Source: Clostridia bacterium
GTDB taxonomy: Bacteria; Bacillota; Clostridia; Oscillospirales; CAG-272
Direction: 5' to 3'
Assembly (NCBI GenBank): GCA_017399145.1
Contig: JAFQEG010000022.1
Coordinates: 1-52,707, forward strand
Length of the DNA: 52,707 bases
Under the pieces are notes generated by a model. It was not told the origin of the DNA and ran no database searches. It worked only from the letters and a program-made list of their open reading frames with translations. Shown here piece by piece: positions 33,285-42,247 of this stretch. The position numbers were made by a program, and so were the translations under genes. Positions within the stretch are counted from its first letter, which is position 1. Each line of letters begins with the position of its first letter.

Positions 33285-33316
33285 AAAAAGTGCGACACTG
33301 TGTCGCACTTTTTTAT
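33285..33316. terminator. Terminator after the LysM-CAP gene
   Basis: Stem AAAAGTGCGACAC / GTGTCGCACTTTT with no more than a two-base loop and flanking T runs. Confidence 0.85.
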
Positions 33317-33924
33317 TTGCTTACAAACATTTGAGTCCAATAGTTGCCATCCTTGACGTAACCAACGCCTATTCTTGTGTAGGTAGAATTTAATATATTT
33401 GCTCTGTGGCCTGAGGAATTCATCCAGCCATTCACAACAGATTCAGGAGTGTTGTAGCCTCTTGCTATGTTTTCACCTGCAGTTTTATATGTAATTCCAA
33501 AGCTTTTCATCATTTGAAAAGGTGTGCCATAGGTTGGACTTGTGTGGGAAAAATAATTTTTGTCCTTCATATCCTGTGATTTATATCTTGCTACTCTTGA
33601 AAGCTCCCAATCATAGGTTAACGGATTTAGTCCTCTTTTTGTCCTTTCCTTGTTTACTAGGTCAGTTACCTGCTTTTCATAGGTTAGTACATTTTGGTCG
33701 CTAGTTGGTATATTGATTTTTTGATTTGGATATATTAAGTCGTAATTTGTAATTTGTGGGTTTGCACTTTTTATTTCACTAAGACCAATCTCATATTTTA
33801 CAGCTATTTTCCAAAGGCTCTCGCCCTTTAGGACTGTATGGGTTATTGTAGTGGCTGATACACTTACCGAGAGTATTACGATAAGCATAATCGCACTTAA
33901 AATAGATATCAAAGTCCTTTTCAT
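33313..33924 (-). CDS. LysM-CAP domain cell-wall protein
   Basis: 203 residues. Signal peptide (to about 25), one LysM peptidoglycan-binding repeat (HTVLKGESLWKIAVKYEIGL at about 28-75), then a CAP/SCP domain with the family residues FSHTSPTYGTPFQMM, AGENIARGY and NSSGHRANILN. This domain order is common in YkwD-like secreted proteins of spore-forming Firmicutes. It is expected to sit in the wall; the enzymatic role of such CAP domains is not known. Own strong promoter and terminator. Confidence 0.9.
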   Translation of the reverse strand: MKRTLISILSAIMLIVILSVSVSATTITHTVLKGESLWKIAVKYEIGLSEIKSANPQITNYDLIYPNQKINIPTSDQNVLTYEKQVTDLVNKERTKRGLNPLTYDWELSRVARYKSQDMKDKNYFSHTSPTYGTPFQMMKSFGITYKTAGENIARGYNTPESVVNGWMNSSGHRANILNSTYTRIGVGYVKDGNYWTQMFVSK

Positions 33925-33975
33925 TCTTTTCGAATACCTCCTTGGTTTATTTGTCGTTTTTCAACAACAGTACCT

Positions 33976-34005
33976 ATTATACCATAGCTGGTGTGTAGGT
34001 TGCAA
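33976..34005 (-). promoter_or_regulatory. Promoter for the LysM-CAP gene
   Basis: Minus-strand TTGCAA (34000-34005), 18-base spacer, TATAAT (33976-33981). Confidence 0.65.
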
Positions 34006-34073
34006 ATGTAATATTTGGTAAGCATTTACGATGCAGTATTCTTTTGTGCAAATATCCTTTTTTTATAACATAA

Positions 34074-34102
34074 AAAATCCGTACGGCACCCGTACGGATT
34101 TT
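34074..34102. terminator. Terminator after LRR protein 1
   Basis: Stem AAAATCCGTACGG / CCGTACGGATTTT with a three-base loop; 13 bp, ends LRR1 transcription. Confidence 0.88.
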
Positions 34103-34109
34103 AGTTTAA

Positions 34110-35882
34110 TTATTGATTTGACGAGGTGCTTGCAAGCTTGTTGTATGAAACAAATTCATACACAGCACCATTTTCTGGTGTGCCTGCTTGCATATATGAA
34201 TACTCTGTGCTAGTTGCATCGGCTACCTTAACATAGCCACCCATTGCAATTTCGGCAGATTTGTGGGAATCCTCTGTAAAGCCAGTGATTTTTAATTCAA
34301 ACAAGTCAACGCCACGGCTTGTTAGGTCTGTTGCGATTGCACCAGCAAGTAGTTCACCATTTTCACCGAATACCTTGTTTGTACCCGCTTTAGCCTTTGA
34401 TACAGCGAATAGTCCATAATTTACTGTCTTGCCTGTTAATTCTTCATAAAGTTTAACATCGTCGTGGTTTATTTTAAATCCGATTGCCATACCACCGTTT
34501 CCAAACTCTGGTGCTGAATAGCCAAGGCAAGTAAAGAGGGCACCTAGCTCCTCGGTTGTAGATGTTGTATTAAGGATACAACCCTCGTTTGTACATTTTG
34601 TTACCTTTGACCCTACCTTTGAAAAATCTGCATATACAATGGAAACTGATAGTTCTGCACTTAGTGAATGCTCAACTGTTGTAGTGCCACATTTTTCACA
34701 TACAACCACACAAGCATTTGACTTTTCATCATCGGCTGTATGTACTCCCTTATAAAAGGCCTCACATTCATTGTATTCAAATACAACCTTACCTCTTGAT
34801 TTTGCAGTTACAATATTTTCACCAGAATCAGTGCCTACTGCACCATTTTTGCCCTCGGAAATTTTTGCAATAAGCGCATCCCATTGCGCCTCAGTGCCAC
34901 AATAATAGAAGGTTGCGTTTCCACAGTTTGTAAAATACTGGTGTGCTGTACTTACATCAACGTTTTCAGCAGTAAATGTAGCAGGCAAATAAATTGCTGC
35001 GTTATTAGCACCTCTTACGTAGAAGTTGTCGCCTGTTTCACCTGCAAAGCTCTTAAAGCTAGCACCTAGCACAATCTTTTCAAGCTTAGCATTTGAGTCA
35101 AACAATGTAAACTGTAATGCTCTTTCGTGAATTTCCTCAACTGTGTTTGGCAAAATAAGCTCCTTTAGCTTACTACACATATAGAAGCATCTGTAAGGGA
35201 TAACCGTTATTTGTGATCCTTCCTCAAAGACTATTTTCTCAAGTTGAGTATCTTGGAAAACTCCATACCCGTCGGCCTCTATAAAGCTAGTCACCCCTTT
35301 AGGTACCAAAAATTCCTTTAGATTTGACTGTAATACTGCATGAATACCTATTCTAGTAATAGGAGTATTTGGCTCTATATCTACAATCATTGCTTGAGTT
35401 TCCTGGAACATTCTGTCAATAATTTCAGTTGCCGTTTTTGGAAAATAAAAATATTGAATAGGTGCAGTTTTTTTGCCACCATATCTACCGAATTGGAAGT
35501 TTGAATCAAAGGTTTCAATCTCGTCAAGACCATCTTCAACTAGGTCATCTCTTAGGTTTACTACAACTATACCAGATTGCTGAGACTTGCCGTAAACCTT
35601 TGACAAATCACTAAATTTAGCTTTTTGGTCTGTAACAGTAATAAAATCAACTGCTCTTTCGCTTACTAGCTTGTTATCTGCATTAAGATACCAAACAAGC
35701 GCATAGCCATTCTCGTCATATAGATTTACAACAGGATTAGCAACACTTTCCTCGCCTACTGTAAAGGTACCATTGAGTGTTACGGTCGTGTCCTTTTCAA
35801 TTGGTGTAGCACTAATTGAAACAGCAAGAAGACACATTGTTGCAATAACTATAAGTATAGATAAAATAATCTTTCTTTTCAT
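34110..35882 (-). CDS. Secreted leucine-rich-repeat protein, paralog 1
   Basis: 590 residues. Signal peptide (to about 25, ending AVSISA), a BspA-like LRR region in the middle (IPYRCFYMCSKLKELILPNT, VEEIHERALQF), a cysteine-bearing linker with VVCEKCGTTT and a conserved C-terminal domain from about 454 (GYSAPEFGNGGMAIGF to the end). No LPXTG motif or membrane anchor, so it is released or held by another surface part. Paralogs are at 36925-38643 and 42544-44433. Divergent AraC gene at 36054. Binding to glycan or other ligand is only a guess. Confidence 0.8.
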   Translation of the reverse strand: MKRKIILSILIVIATMCLLAVSISATPIEKDTTVTLNGTFTVGEESVANPVVNLYDENGYALVWYLNADNKLVSERAVDFITVTDQKAKFSDLSKVYGKSQQSGIVVVNLRDDLVEDGLDEIETFDSNFQFGRYGGKKTAPIQYFYFPKTATEIIDRMFQETQAMIVDIEPNTPITRIGIHAVLQSNLKEFLVPKGVTSFIEADGYGVFQDTQLEKIVFEEGSQITVIPYRCFYMCSKLKELILPNTVEEIHERALQFTLFDSNAKLEKIVLGASFKSFAGETGDNFYVRGANNAAIYLPATFTAENVDVSTAHQYFTNCGNATFYYCGTEAQWDALIAKISEGKNGAVGTDSGENIVTAKSRGKVVFEYNECEAFYKGVHTADDEKSNACVVVCEKCGTTTVEHSLSAELSVSIVYADFSKVGSKVTKCTNEGCILNTTSTTEELGALFTCLGYSAPEFGNGGMAIGFKINHDDVKLYEELTGKTVNYGLFAVSKAKAGTNKVFGENGELLAGAIATDLTSRGVDLFELKITGFTEDSHKSAEIAMGGYVKVADATSTEYSYMQAGTPENGAVYEFVSYNKLASTSSNQ

Positions 35883-35941
35883 TTTGTTCTTCTCCTTTTA
35901 AATTGTGTTTTTTAACTTTTTTCCAAAAAGCATATACGATA

Positions 35942-35970
35942 TTGACATTCTCACATTTTTATTTTATACT
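35942..35970 (+). promoter_or_regulatory. Promoter for AraC regulator 1
   Basis: TTGACA (35942-35947), 17-base spacer, TATACT (35965-35970). It overlaps the opposing LRR1 promoter. Confidence 0.75.
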
Positions 35971-35989
35971 GTTTATGGGAGTTTGTAAA
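35961..35989 (-). promoter_or_regulatory. Promoter for LRR protein 1
   Basis: Minus-strand TTTACA (35984-35989), 17-base spacer, TAAAAT (35961-35966). Both -10 boxes of this face-to-face pair overlap, so one polymerase should exclude the other. Confidence 0.6.
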
Positions 35990-36053
35990 TAGATTATTTT
36001 ATTGAATAATTGTATTATTTTACTATCAGCCTTTTGGAAAGGAGTTGAAGACA

Positions 36054-36887
36054 ATGAAGATATATTACAGAAATTCCGATGTTTTAAATCACAAAAGCAT
36101 ACAATCAACTGACTCTCCATTGATTGTAAATCTTGTAAACGATTGCTTTACCAATATGCCACCCTTTGAATATAACACTTATAATTCTAAGGGACGTGAC
36201 GATTATTTTTTGATTTACGTAACTGATGGTATTTTTAGCACGAAAATAAACGATGAGGTTTACAATCTTAAAAAGGGATCTGTTGTTATATTTCCACCAA
36301 AATTCAAATATCACTATTGGGGTGAGCCACCCTCGAAGTATCTTTGCGCCCATTTTACCGGTTCTCACGTAGAGAAAATTTTAACTGACCTTGGCTTCTC
36401 TCTTGACCCCCTTGTGCTAGAGGGTGAATTTTCTCCGAAAATAAAAGCTCTCTTTGACAAAATGATTGAGGCTGATATAACTAAGGCTCCATTTTTACAA
36501 TACTCTCTTGCTTGTCTTTTAGAGGAAATCTTACTTACTATTGCCACAAACAGAGAGAAAAACAAGGGCTACCGTACCTTTAAAAGCTCAATTAAATATA
36601 TTCATACAAATTATACTGAAAAAATTCACATTCCTAGCCTTGCAAAAATGGAAGGCTTAAGCAACTCACGATTTATCACTCTATTTACCAAGGAAATGGG
36701 AAAAACCCCAAGCGATTACATACTTAGCCTAAGGCTTTCTAGGGCTTGTGAGCTTCTTACCTCAACGAATATGGAAATTAGTGAGATAGGCCCTGCCTCT
36801 GGCTATAAGGACCCATATTTCTTTAGCAAAATATTTAAAAAGTATATGGGTGTCCCACCTGGGGAATATAGAAAAAGAAACAAATAA
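36054..36887 (+). CDS. AraC-family regulator 1
   Basis: 277 residues: N-terminal cupin-type effector domain (YFLIYVTDGIFSTKINDEVY, KGSVVIFPPKFKYHYWGE) and a C-terminal pair of helix-turn-helices (IHIPSLAKMEGLSNSRFITL, EIGPASGYKDPYFFSKIFKK). The second HTH region carries the usual YFSKxFKK block. I chose the ATG at 36054, nine bases after AAAGGAG. It is divergent from LRR1, with overlapping promoters, so LRR1 is its likely target. The effector is unknown, probably a sugar. Confidence 0.88.
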   Translation: MKIYYRNSDVLNHKSIQSTDSPLIVNLVNDCFTNMPPFEYNTYNSKGRDDYFLIYVTDGIFSTKINDEVYNLKKGSVVIFPPKFKYHYWGEPPSKYLCAHFTGSHVEKILTDLGFSLDPLVLEGEFSPKIKALFDKMIEADITKAPFLQYSLACLLEEILLTIATNREKNKGYRTFKSSIKYIHTNYTEKIHIPSLAKMEGLSNSRFITLFTKEMGKTPSDYILSLRLSRACELLTSTNMEISEIGPASGYKDPYFFSKIFKKYMGVPPGEYRKRNK

Positions 36888-36892
36888 AATAG

Positions 36893-36921
36893 AAAAAGGT
36901 CGACATGTGGTCGACCTTTTT
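36893..36921. terminator. Terminator between AraC 1 and LRR protein 2
   Basis: Stem AAAAAGGTCGAC / GTCGACCTTTTT with loop ATGTG; bidirectional. Confidence 0.87.
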
Positions 36922-36924
36922 TAA

Positions 36925-38643
36925 TTATTCCTCTTTATTTAGGAATTTATTGTAAGAAACAAATTCATACATAGCACCCTCGTCTGGTGTGCCTGCTTGC
37001 ATATATGAATACTCTGTGCCGTCTGCATCGGTTACCTTAACAAATCCGCCCATTGCAATTTCTGCTGATTTGTGCTCTTCCGTTGAAAAGCCTGTGATTC
37101 TTAATTCAAATAAGTCAATGCCACGGCTAGTTAGGTCTGTTGCAATTGCACCAGCAAGTAGTTCACCATTTTCACCGAATACCTTGTTTGTACCCGCTTT
37201 AGCCTTTGATACAGCGAATAGACCATAATTTACAGTCTTGCCTGTTGTTTCTTCATAAGTCTTGATGCTATCGCGATTAACTACAAAACCAATTGCGATT
37301 CCCGCATTTCCATATTCAGGTACTGTGTAGCCAAGACAGACAAAAAGACTTGGAGTCGCAATTTCACAATTTTCTTTACAATTTGCACAAGCAACGATTT
37401 TCGTGCCCTTTTCTAAATAACTTGTATATGTAAATGAGATAAGTGTAGCATCGCCGTTCAAATAATCGTAATTGTGCGATAGTGCTGTTCCAGCTATTTC
37501 TTGTCTTGTTTCATAACCACAGAAGCAAGATATTACCTTTGCGGCATTAACTTCGCAACCCGCAGCCATATCAACTGATGTTTCTGTTAAATGATTTGTA
37601 TTACCCTCTGCATTGCAGTAATAAATCGTTGCCGAACCGCTAACGCCCGCTGTTGTTGCATCAATATCATTTGCATTTGCAAAATATACTGCCGCAACAT
37701 TCCAACCAGCTACATTAATGTTCGTTGTATCGCCTAAAAATACAACTGATGGTTTTGTTCCATTACCCACTTCAACACCTTCAAATTCCCAACCGCGTGT
37801 AATAGATGTTGTGCCTTGACCAAAAACTAATACACTATTAAGATTTTTGCAGTTTTTGAATGGAGTTCCTGTCATTATTGCAAGTCCGCTGGGAAAATAA
37901 TATACATCAGGTTTGCTTGGAATATTATCGTATGTAAATGCTTCGTTCACAAAATATACGTTTGTTAAATCACCGAAAACGGACATAGCATCAGTGCCGC
38001 CGTACATATTTTGCAAATTCTTAGGCAGATGGATTGCTCTTAAGCTTGTGCAATTTTTAAAATAACCGCCGTCATAGTTTACCTTCCAGCCAAGTGCTGT
38101 CATACAATCCGGCAAGCTTATGGCTTTCAGGTTCGTACAGTCAGCGAAAAACTCGGGGCCAATGTTTGTTAGTTCGTCGTTTTCATCATGTTCAAAAATA
38201 CATTCCTCAAGAGAGGTACATCCCTTAAGCAAGTAGCCTCCAAAGCCTGTGATTGTGTCAGGGAATGATATTCTTTTGATGTTAGTAGCATACGTAAGAC
38301 CGTATCCGCCGATATAGGTTACGCCCTGTGGAATATCCAAGCTTACGATATCGCCAAAGCCGTAATTTTTGCCTGTTTTTTCACGAATATACGAAAAATC
38401 AAACAACTCTCTTACAACCAAACTTCCAGCACTGCCGTTATTGGTTGATGTTACGTCGCTTGATATATATCCTGTAGGGCAGGAAAACCCGTCACTAAAC
38501 ACCACGATATCGTCCATTGTAACCGTAACATTTAATTTTTCTGGTGCATCATCGTATATTGTAACCTCTGCGTTTACACTAAAAGCAAATAAACAAATAA
38601 GTGATATGCCGATGAATAGTGTTAAAAACAACTTCTTTTTCAT
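36925..38643 (-). CDS. Secreted leucine-rich-repeat protein, paralog 2
   Basis: 572 residues. Signal peptide to about 27 (FAFSVNA), a BspA-like LRR region (about 85-230, for example YIGGYGLTYATNIKRISFPD), a cysteine-bearing linker (VISCFCGYETRQ, IVACANCKENC) and the same C-terminal domain as paralog 1. A 104-base stretch within that domain (37130-37233) differs from paralog 1 by only two bases. I chose the ATG at 38641-38643 after AAAGGAGA. Promoter at 38689-38717 with a motif upstream shared with the MATE operon. Confidence 0.8.
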   Translation of the reverse strand: MKKKLFLTLFIGISLICLFAFSVNAEVTIYDDAPEKLNVTVTMDDIVVFSDGFSCPTGYISSDVTSTNNGSAGSLVVRELFDFSYIREKTGKNYGFGDIVSLDIPQGVTYIGGYGLTYATNIKRISFPDTITGFGGYLLKGCTSLEECIFEHDENDELTNIGPEFFADCTNLKAISLPDCMTALGWKVNYDGGYFKNCTSLRAIHLPKNLQNMYGGTDAMSVFGDLTNVYFVNEAFTYDNIPSKPDVYYFPSGLAIMTGTPFKNCKNLNSVLVFGQGTTSITRGWEFEGVEVGNGTKPSVVFLGDTTNINVAGWNVAAVYFANANDIDATTAGVSGSATIYYCNAEGNTNHLTETSVDMAAGCEVNAAKVISCFCGYETRQEIAGTALSHNYDYLNGDATLISFTYTSYLEKGTKIVACANCKENCEIATPSLFVCLGYTVPEYGNAGIAIGFVVNRDSIKTYEETTGKTVNYGLFAVSKAKAGTNKVFGENGELLAGAIATDLTSRGIDLFELRITGFSTEEHKSAEIAMGGFVKVTDADGTEYSYMQAGTPDEGAMYEFVSYNKFLNKEE

Positions 38644-38688
38644 AATTAATCTCCTTTTGCTCATTTTATTGAAAAATTTCCCAATTTT

Positions 38689-38717
38689 ATTTTATCAAAT
38701 GCAAATATTCTTGTAAA
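38689..38717 (-). promoter_or_regulatory. Promoter for LRR protein 2
   Basis: Minus-strand TTTACA (38712-38717), 17-base spacer, TAAAAT (38689-38694). Confidence 0.7.
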
Positions 38718-38755
38718 TGTAAATTTTCGTGTTTTATATGGACAATATCCTTAAA
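38713..38755 (-). promoter_or_regulatory. 43-base motif upstream of LRR2, putative AraC activator site
   Basis: 37 of 43 bases match 41309-41351. It starts inside the -35 box and runs upstream, as in class II AraC activator sites. The core is TAAATGTAAATTTTCGTGTT. Confidence 0.55.
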
Positions 38756-38774
38756 TATTTTGCATTTCATAGTT

Positions 38775-39860
38775 TCAACAATGAAATTTTGGAATTTCAA
38801 GCAGTTCTCCGCCACGTTTTGCTGACTCGTTTGCGATTATGCCAGGAAGTGAAATTCTAATGCCCATATCAACGTCAATTGGTGGGTCTGTGTCCTCTAT
38901 TATACATTTAATAAAATCACGTATCATTTTAGCATCTACGCCGCCATGTCCATAGACGTCACCTGTATTCGATAGCTTAACAGGGATTTCAAAACACTTC
39001 TCAAAGGTATTTGGCACCTCATACATTTTGGCAAATGAGGTTGCCTCCTCAAGTGGCTTTGTTTTATCTGTAAGGATTGAGCCCTTTGTGCCGTAAAGTG
39101 CAAAGTTATGGTCGTATCCAACGTACATACCGAAGCCTATAAAAATACGAATTACTGCACCCTTAGCGGTTTTAAAAATCGCTATTCCGTTTTCGTCTCC
39201 CTTACTATATGGGTTATATTTTGCCGATTCTGGCACCATGCAGGAAACACTAACCACATCGTCGTCCATTATGTAAAGAAGTGGTCCTAAATTGTGTGTT
39301 AGATAGGTTATTGCTGGGTTATAGCTTCGCCAGTGATTTTCAGGGTTATATGGCTTTATTTCGTCAGGATGGGTTGAGTGCAAATACTCGGACTCTGCGT
39401 AAAGAATTTCGCCAAATTTTCCGTCCTCACGCATTCTTTTCCATGCTTCAATAAATGCCCAATAAAAGCAATTTTCACCTGCCATATATTTAAGCTCGGG
39501 GTGAGATTTTACTGCATCTCGAAGAATTTTTGCTTCTTCTATGGTTTCTATTACAGGAATTTCACTTAAAACGTGCTTACCTGCCTCTAGCGCCATTAAG
39601 GTGTGTTTTGTGTGTAAAGGCTTGTCGGTTGCTATATAAACTGCGTCTATATCGCTTTTTAAAAGCTCCTCTATACTATCAAAGCAAAGCAAATCCTTTA
39701 CTCCGTTTTTCTCGTAGTCCTTTTTGCATGCCTCAAGGGTTTCCTTATCGCTATCCGCTATTGCACGAATAACTACGTTATCATCACCTATTATTGTCCA
39801 AGCTACGTAAGCCCCTCTTTTAAGACCTACAACACCTAATTTTATTATCTTGTTTTTCAT
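38775..39860 (-). CDS. Gfo/Idh/MocA-family oxidoreductase
   Basis: 361 residues. Rossmann domain near the N-terminus (KLGVVGLKRGAYVAWTIIGD, with the GxGxxG motif degenerate) and the family Glu-x-Pro region replaced by SEIPVIET at about 103. The C-terminal domain has WRSYNPAITYLTHNLGPLLY with a catalytic-type His. Loss of the Lys of EKP (here EIP) suggests altered chemistry. Cotranscribed with the MATE exporter 21 bases upstream; probably acts on a sugar-like compound handled by this cluster. Confidence 0.82.
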   Translation of the reverse strand: MKNKIIKLGVVGLKRGAYVAWTIIGDDNVVIRAIADSDKETLEACKKDYEKNGVKDLLCFDSIEELLKSDIDAVYIATDKPLHTKHTLMALEAGKHVLSEIPVIETIEEAKILRDAVKSHPELKYMAGENCFYWAFIEAWKRMREDGKFGEILYAESEYLHSTHPDEIKPYNPENHWRSYNPAITYLTHNLGPLLYIMDDDVVSVSCMVPESAKYNPYSKGDENGIAIFKTAKGAVIRIFIGFGMYVGYDHNFALYGTKGSILTDKTKPLEEATSFAKMYEVPNTFEKCFEIPVKLSNTGDVYGHGGVDAKMIRDFIKCIIEDTDPPIDVDMGIRISLPGIIANESAKRGGELLEIPKFHC

Positions 39861-39881
39861 ATCATTTTCCTTTTTATGTTG

Positions 39882-41246
39882 TCATTTCGCAATTTTTCGC
39901 ACCGATGTAAAATAAAATATTACACCGATTATTATAGGTACAAGCTCGGCAAGGGTTACACCAAACCAATATCCCATATATCCCCATTTTAGCAAAACAC
40001 CAAAAATAATTGCCAGTCCAATTCTTGCAACAATGGCATCTAATAATGCAACTATTAGGTTAATTCGCCTGTTACCGCTTCCATCAATCAACGCTCTTGT
40101 TACAGGTCTAATTCCTGCATTTACTAGTGAAAAAATTAAAATTGGCAAATAAGGATATACTAGCTCAAGTACACTTGTCTCTTTTGTAAATATTCCAAAA
40201 ATCGAAACAGGAAACGCAAGAAACAATATAATTAGTACCACAGAAACGGATAAGGAAATAATGCCCACACGTATCAACGTGCCATTAACTCGTTTTAGCC
40301 TTCTAGCTGCAATATTCTGTCCTATTATCATTGCACCAGCAGTTGCTACTGAGCCAAGAATTAGGTCCACAGTAGTTGCTATATTGGCTCTTATACCTGC
40401 AAATGCAGACACTGTCACTCCAAAATCGTTTGTCATTGAGTTTATTACCATACCCGCAATTTGTATGGCAGAATTGTTGATTGCCATAGGGATTGCCAGT
40501 TTTACAAACCTTAAAAGTGCTTGCTTATCCCAGTTAAAAAAATCCTTGAATTTGATTGTAAGGTCGAAGGCTTCTCTTTTTCTTGCAAGGACAATAAATG
40601 ATAATACAACGCTTACAAATTGAGCAATAACCGTTGCTATTGCTGCACCACCAACGCCCATATTAAGTCCCAAAATAAATATAATGTCAAGGACTATATT
40701 TAGTCCACAAGCAACCGAAATGAATATTAGGGGATGCTTTGAGTCGCCTAGCCCTCTAAATATGGCACTTATGATATGATAAAAATAGATGGGTATTATA
40801 CCAAAAATACAAATTAGTGCGTATTCATATGCACCCTTATATGCTTCACTCGGTGTATTAAGCAAATCTAACATTAGGTTAGTACAGGGTAGCATTATAA
40901 TCATAGAGGCGATGGCAATTACAAAAATAAATCCACAAACGGTGCTTATGAATTTTGATATTTGCTTTTGCTTTCCTCCACCTATCATTATTGCTATAAT
41001 AACCTGCGCAGCTGATGAAAATCCACCTATAAATGCATTTAAAAACATAGCAACAGAGCCACCTATTGAGACAGCCGAGGTGCCTATTTCTCCAAGCTTT
41101 TGACCTACTACTATCATATCCACTGTGTTAAGCAGAATCATCATAAAATGAGAAAGTAGCACAGGGATAGCAAATTTAACTAGGTGCGAGGTTAAATTTC
41201 CCTCTGTAAACCTTTTAATTTCAGTACCTTTCTTTACACTATCCAA
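39882..41246 (-). CDS. MATE-family efflux transporter
   Basis: 454 residues with about 12 membrane helices in two repeats: PVLLSHFMMILLNTVDMIVV in the first half and PMAINNSAIQIAGMVINSMT in the second. Family exporters use Na+ or H+ gradients to expel drugs or small metabolites. Translation appears to start at TTG (41244-41246), as AGAGGTG lies seven bases upstream and no in-frame ATG is near. Its promoter and upstream motif match those of LRR2, so both may answer to AraC 2. Confidence 0.88.
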   Translation of the reverse strand: MDSVKKGTEIKRFTEGNLTSHLVKFAIPVLLSHFMMILLNTVDMIVVGQKLGEIGTSAVSIGGSVAMFLNAFIGGFSSAAQVIIAIMIGGGKQKQISKFISTVCGFIFVIAIASMIIMLPCTNLMLDLLNTPSEAYKGAYEYALICIFGIIPIYFYHIISAIFRGLGDSKHPLIFISVACGLNIVLDIIFILGLNMGVGGAAIATVIAQFVSVVLSFIVLARKREAFDLTIKFKDFFNWDKQALLRFVKLAIPMAINNSAIQIAGMVINSMTNDFGVTVSAFAGIRANIATTVDLILGSVATAGAMIIGQNIAARRLKRVNGTLIRVGIISLSVSVVLIILFLAFPVSIFGIFTKETSVLELVYPYLPILIFSLVNAGIRPVTRALIDGSGNRRINLIVALLDAIVARIGLAIIFGVLLKWGYMGYWFGVTLAELVPIIIGVIFYFTSVRKIAK

Positions 41247-41284
41247 TTAAAAACACCTCTGTCGCTAAACCACTCTATGTTAAT

Positions 41285-41313
41285 ATTTTAACAAAAAAAT
41301 GCTAGCAAGTAAA
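41285..41313 (-). promoter_or_regulatory. Promoter for the MATE/Gfo-Idh operon
   Basis: Minus-strand TTTACT (41308-41313), 17-base spacer, TAAAAT (41285-41290). Confidence 0.65.
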
Positions 41314-41351
41314 TGCAAATTTTCGTGTTTCTTATGAAGAATATCCCTAAA
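41309..41351 (-). promoter_or_regulatory. 43-base motif upstream of MATE, putative AraC activator site
   Basis: Shares 37 of 43 bases with 38713-38755, in the same register relative to the -35 box. It lies 15 bases from the -35 box of AraC 2, so one site could activate MATE and control AraC 2. Confidence 0.55.
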
Positions 41352-41365
41352 ATATATATTTTCTA

Positions 41366-41394
41366 TTGACTTTTTTCGCAAAAAATTACATAAT
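41366..41394 (+). promoter_or_regulatory. Promoter for AraC regulator 2
   Basis: TTGACT (41366-41371), 17-base spacer, CATAAT (41389-41394). Confidence 0.6.
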
Positions 41395-41428
41395 AAAATA
41401 AAGTCAAAATTTAAATGGGAGGTATGCT

Positions 41429-42247
41429 ATGAGCGAAAGTATATGTCGATTTATGACGGCAAAAAACGAAGATTCTACTATACAAGCAGTTCGTTTTGTT
41501 TATGAAACCGAATGTCTTTCTTTAACACAACCGTTTTTGCATCCAATATATGTTTTTCACATAGTTGCCAAGGGTACCGCAACCTTTCGTATAGGAAATA
41601 ACAGCTACTCTTTAAAAAGAGGAGATGTCTTTTTTGCTTTTCCCGCCCTTCCATACTACCTAGATGCAGATGACGAATTTGAATATATTTATATTAGCTT
41701 TATGGGAAATGGCGCTATTTCTCGACTGCCTAAATGCAACATAACACCTGAAAAGCCATACTATCCTGATTTTGGTTTCCTTTGTGCAATGTTTGAAAAT
41801 GCCATTCGCCGCATAACTCCATTTAACTCAAGCTTGCTGACTGAAGCCGTTTTATGCTATGCACTTTCTTTTTTTGATAATGGTGAAAATGGACAAGAAA
41901 CAGATGAACAAAAAAATACAAGTAGTGTTTTCCAAAACATAGTGGATTATGTAGATTATCACTATAGAGAAAGCGATATTTCCCTTGGAAGGCTAGCAAA
42001 CGTATTTTCATATACAGAGAAATATCTTTCTTCTCTTTTCAAAAAGAATATGCAAATTGGTTTTATAAGCTATCTAAATAATTTAAGAATACAATATGCC
42101 TGCGACCTTATTCAAAAGGGCAACATGAATATGGCAGAGATTTCAGTTGCTTGTGGGTATAGCGACTACTCGTATTTTTCAAAGGTGTTCAAGAAAATCA
42201 CAGGACACTCGCCAACAGATGGCTTAAAATATTTAAAAAATCAATAA
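41429..42247 (+). CDS. AraC-family regulator 2
   Basis: 272 residues. N-terminal cupin domain (VFHIVAKGTATFRIGNNSYS, KRGDVFFAFPALPYYLD) and C-terminal double HTH (ISLGRLANVFSYTEKYLSSL; MAEISVACGYSDYSYFSKVF). Start after GGGAGGT. It is divergent from the MATE/Gfo-Idh operon and shares the 43-base motif region with it; the same motif precedes LRR2. It is therefore the best candidate regulator of both. Confidence 0.88.
   Translation: MSESICRFMTAKNEDSTIQAVRFVYETECLSLTQPFLHPIYVFHIVAKGTATFRIGNNSYSLKRGDVFFAFPALPYYLDADDEFEYIYISFMGNGAISRLPKCNITPEKPYYPDFGFLCAMFENAIRRITPFNSSLLTEAVLCYALSFFDNGENGQETDEQKNTSSVFQNIVDYVDYHYRESDISLGRLANVFSYTEKYLSSLFKKNMQIGFISYLNNLRIQYACDLIQKGNMNMAEISVACGYSDYSYFSKVFKKITGHSPTDGLKYLKNQ

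Noticed and set aside
40261-40623. 120-codon frame opposite the MATE gene
   Set aside because: Shadow of a hydrophobic gene, no start signals.
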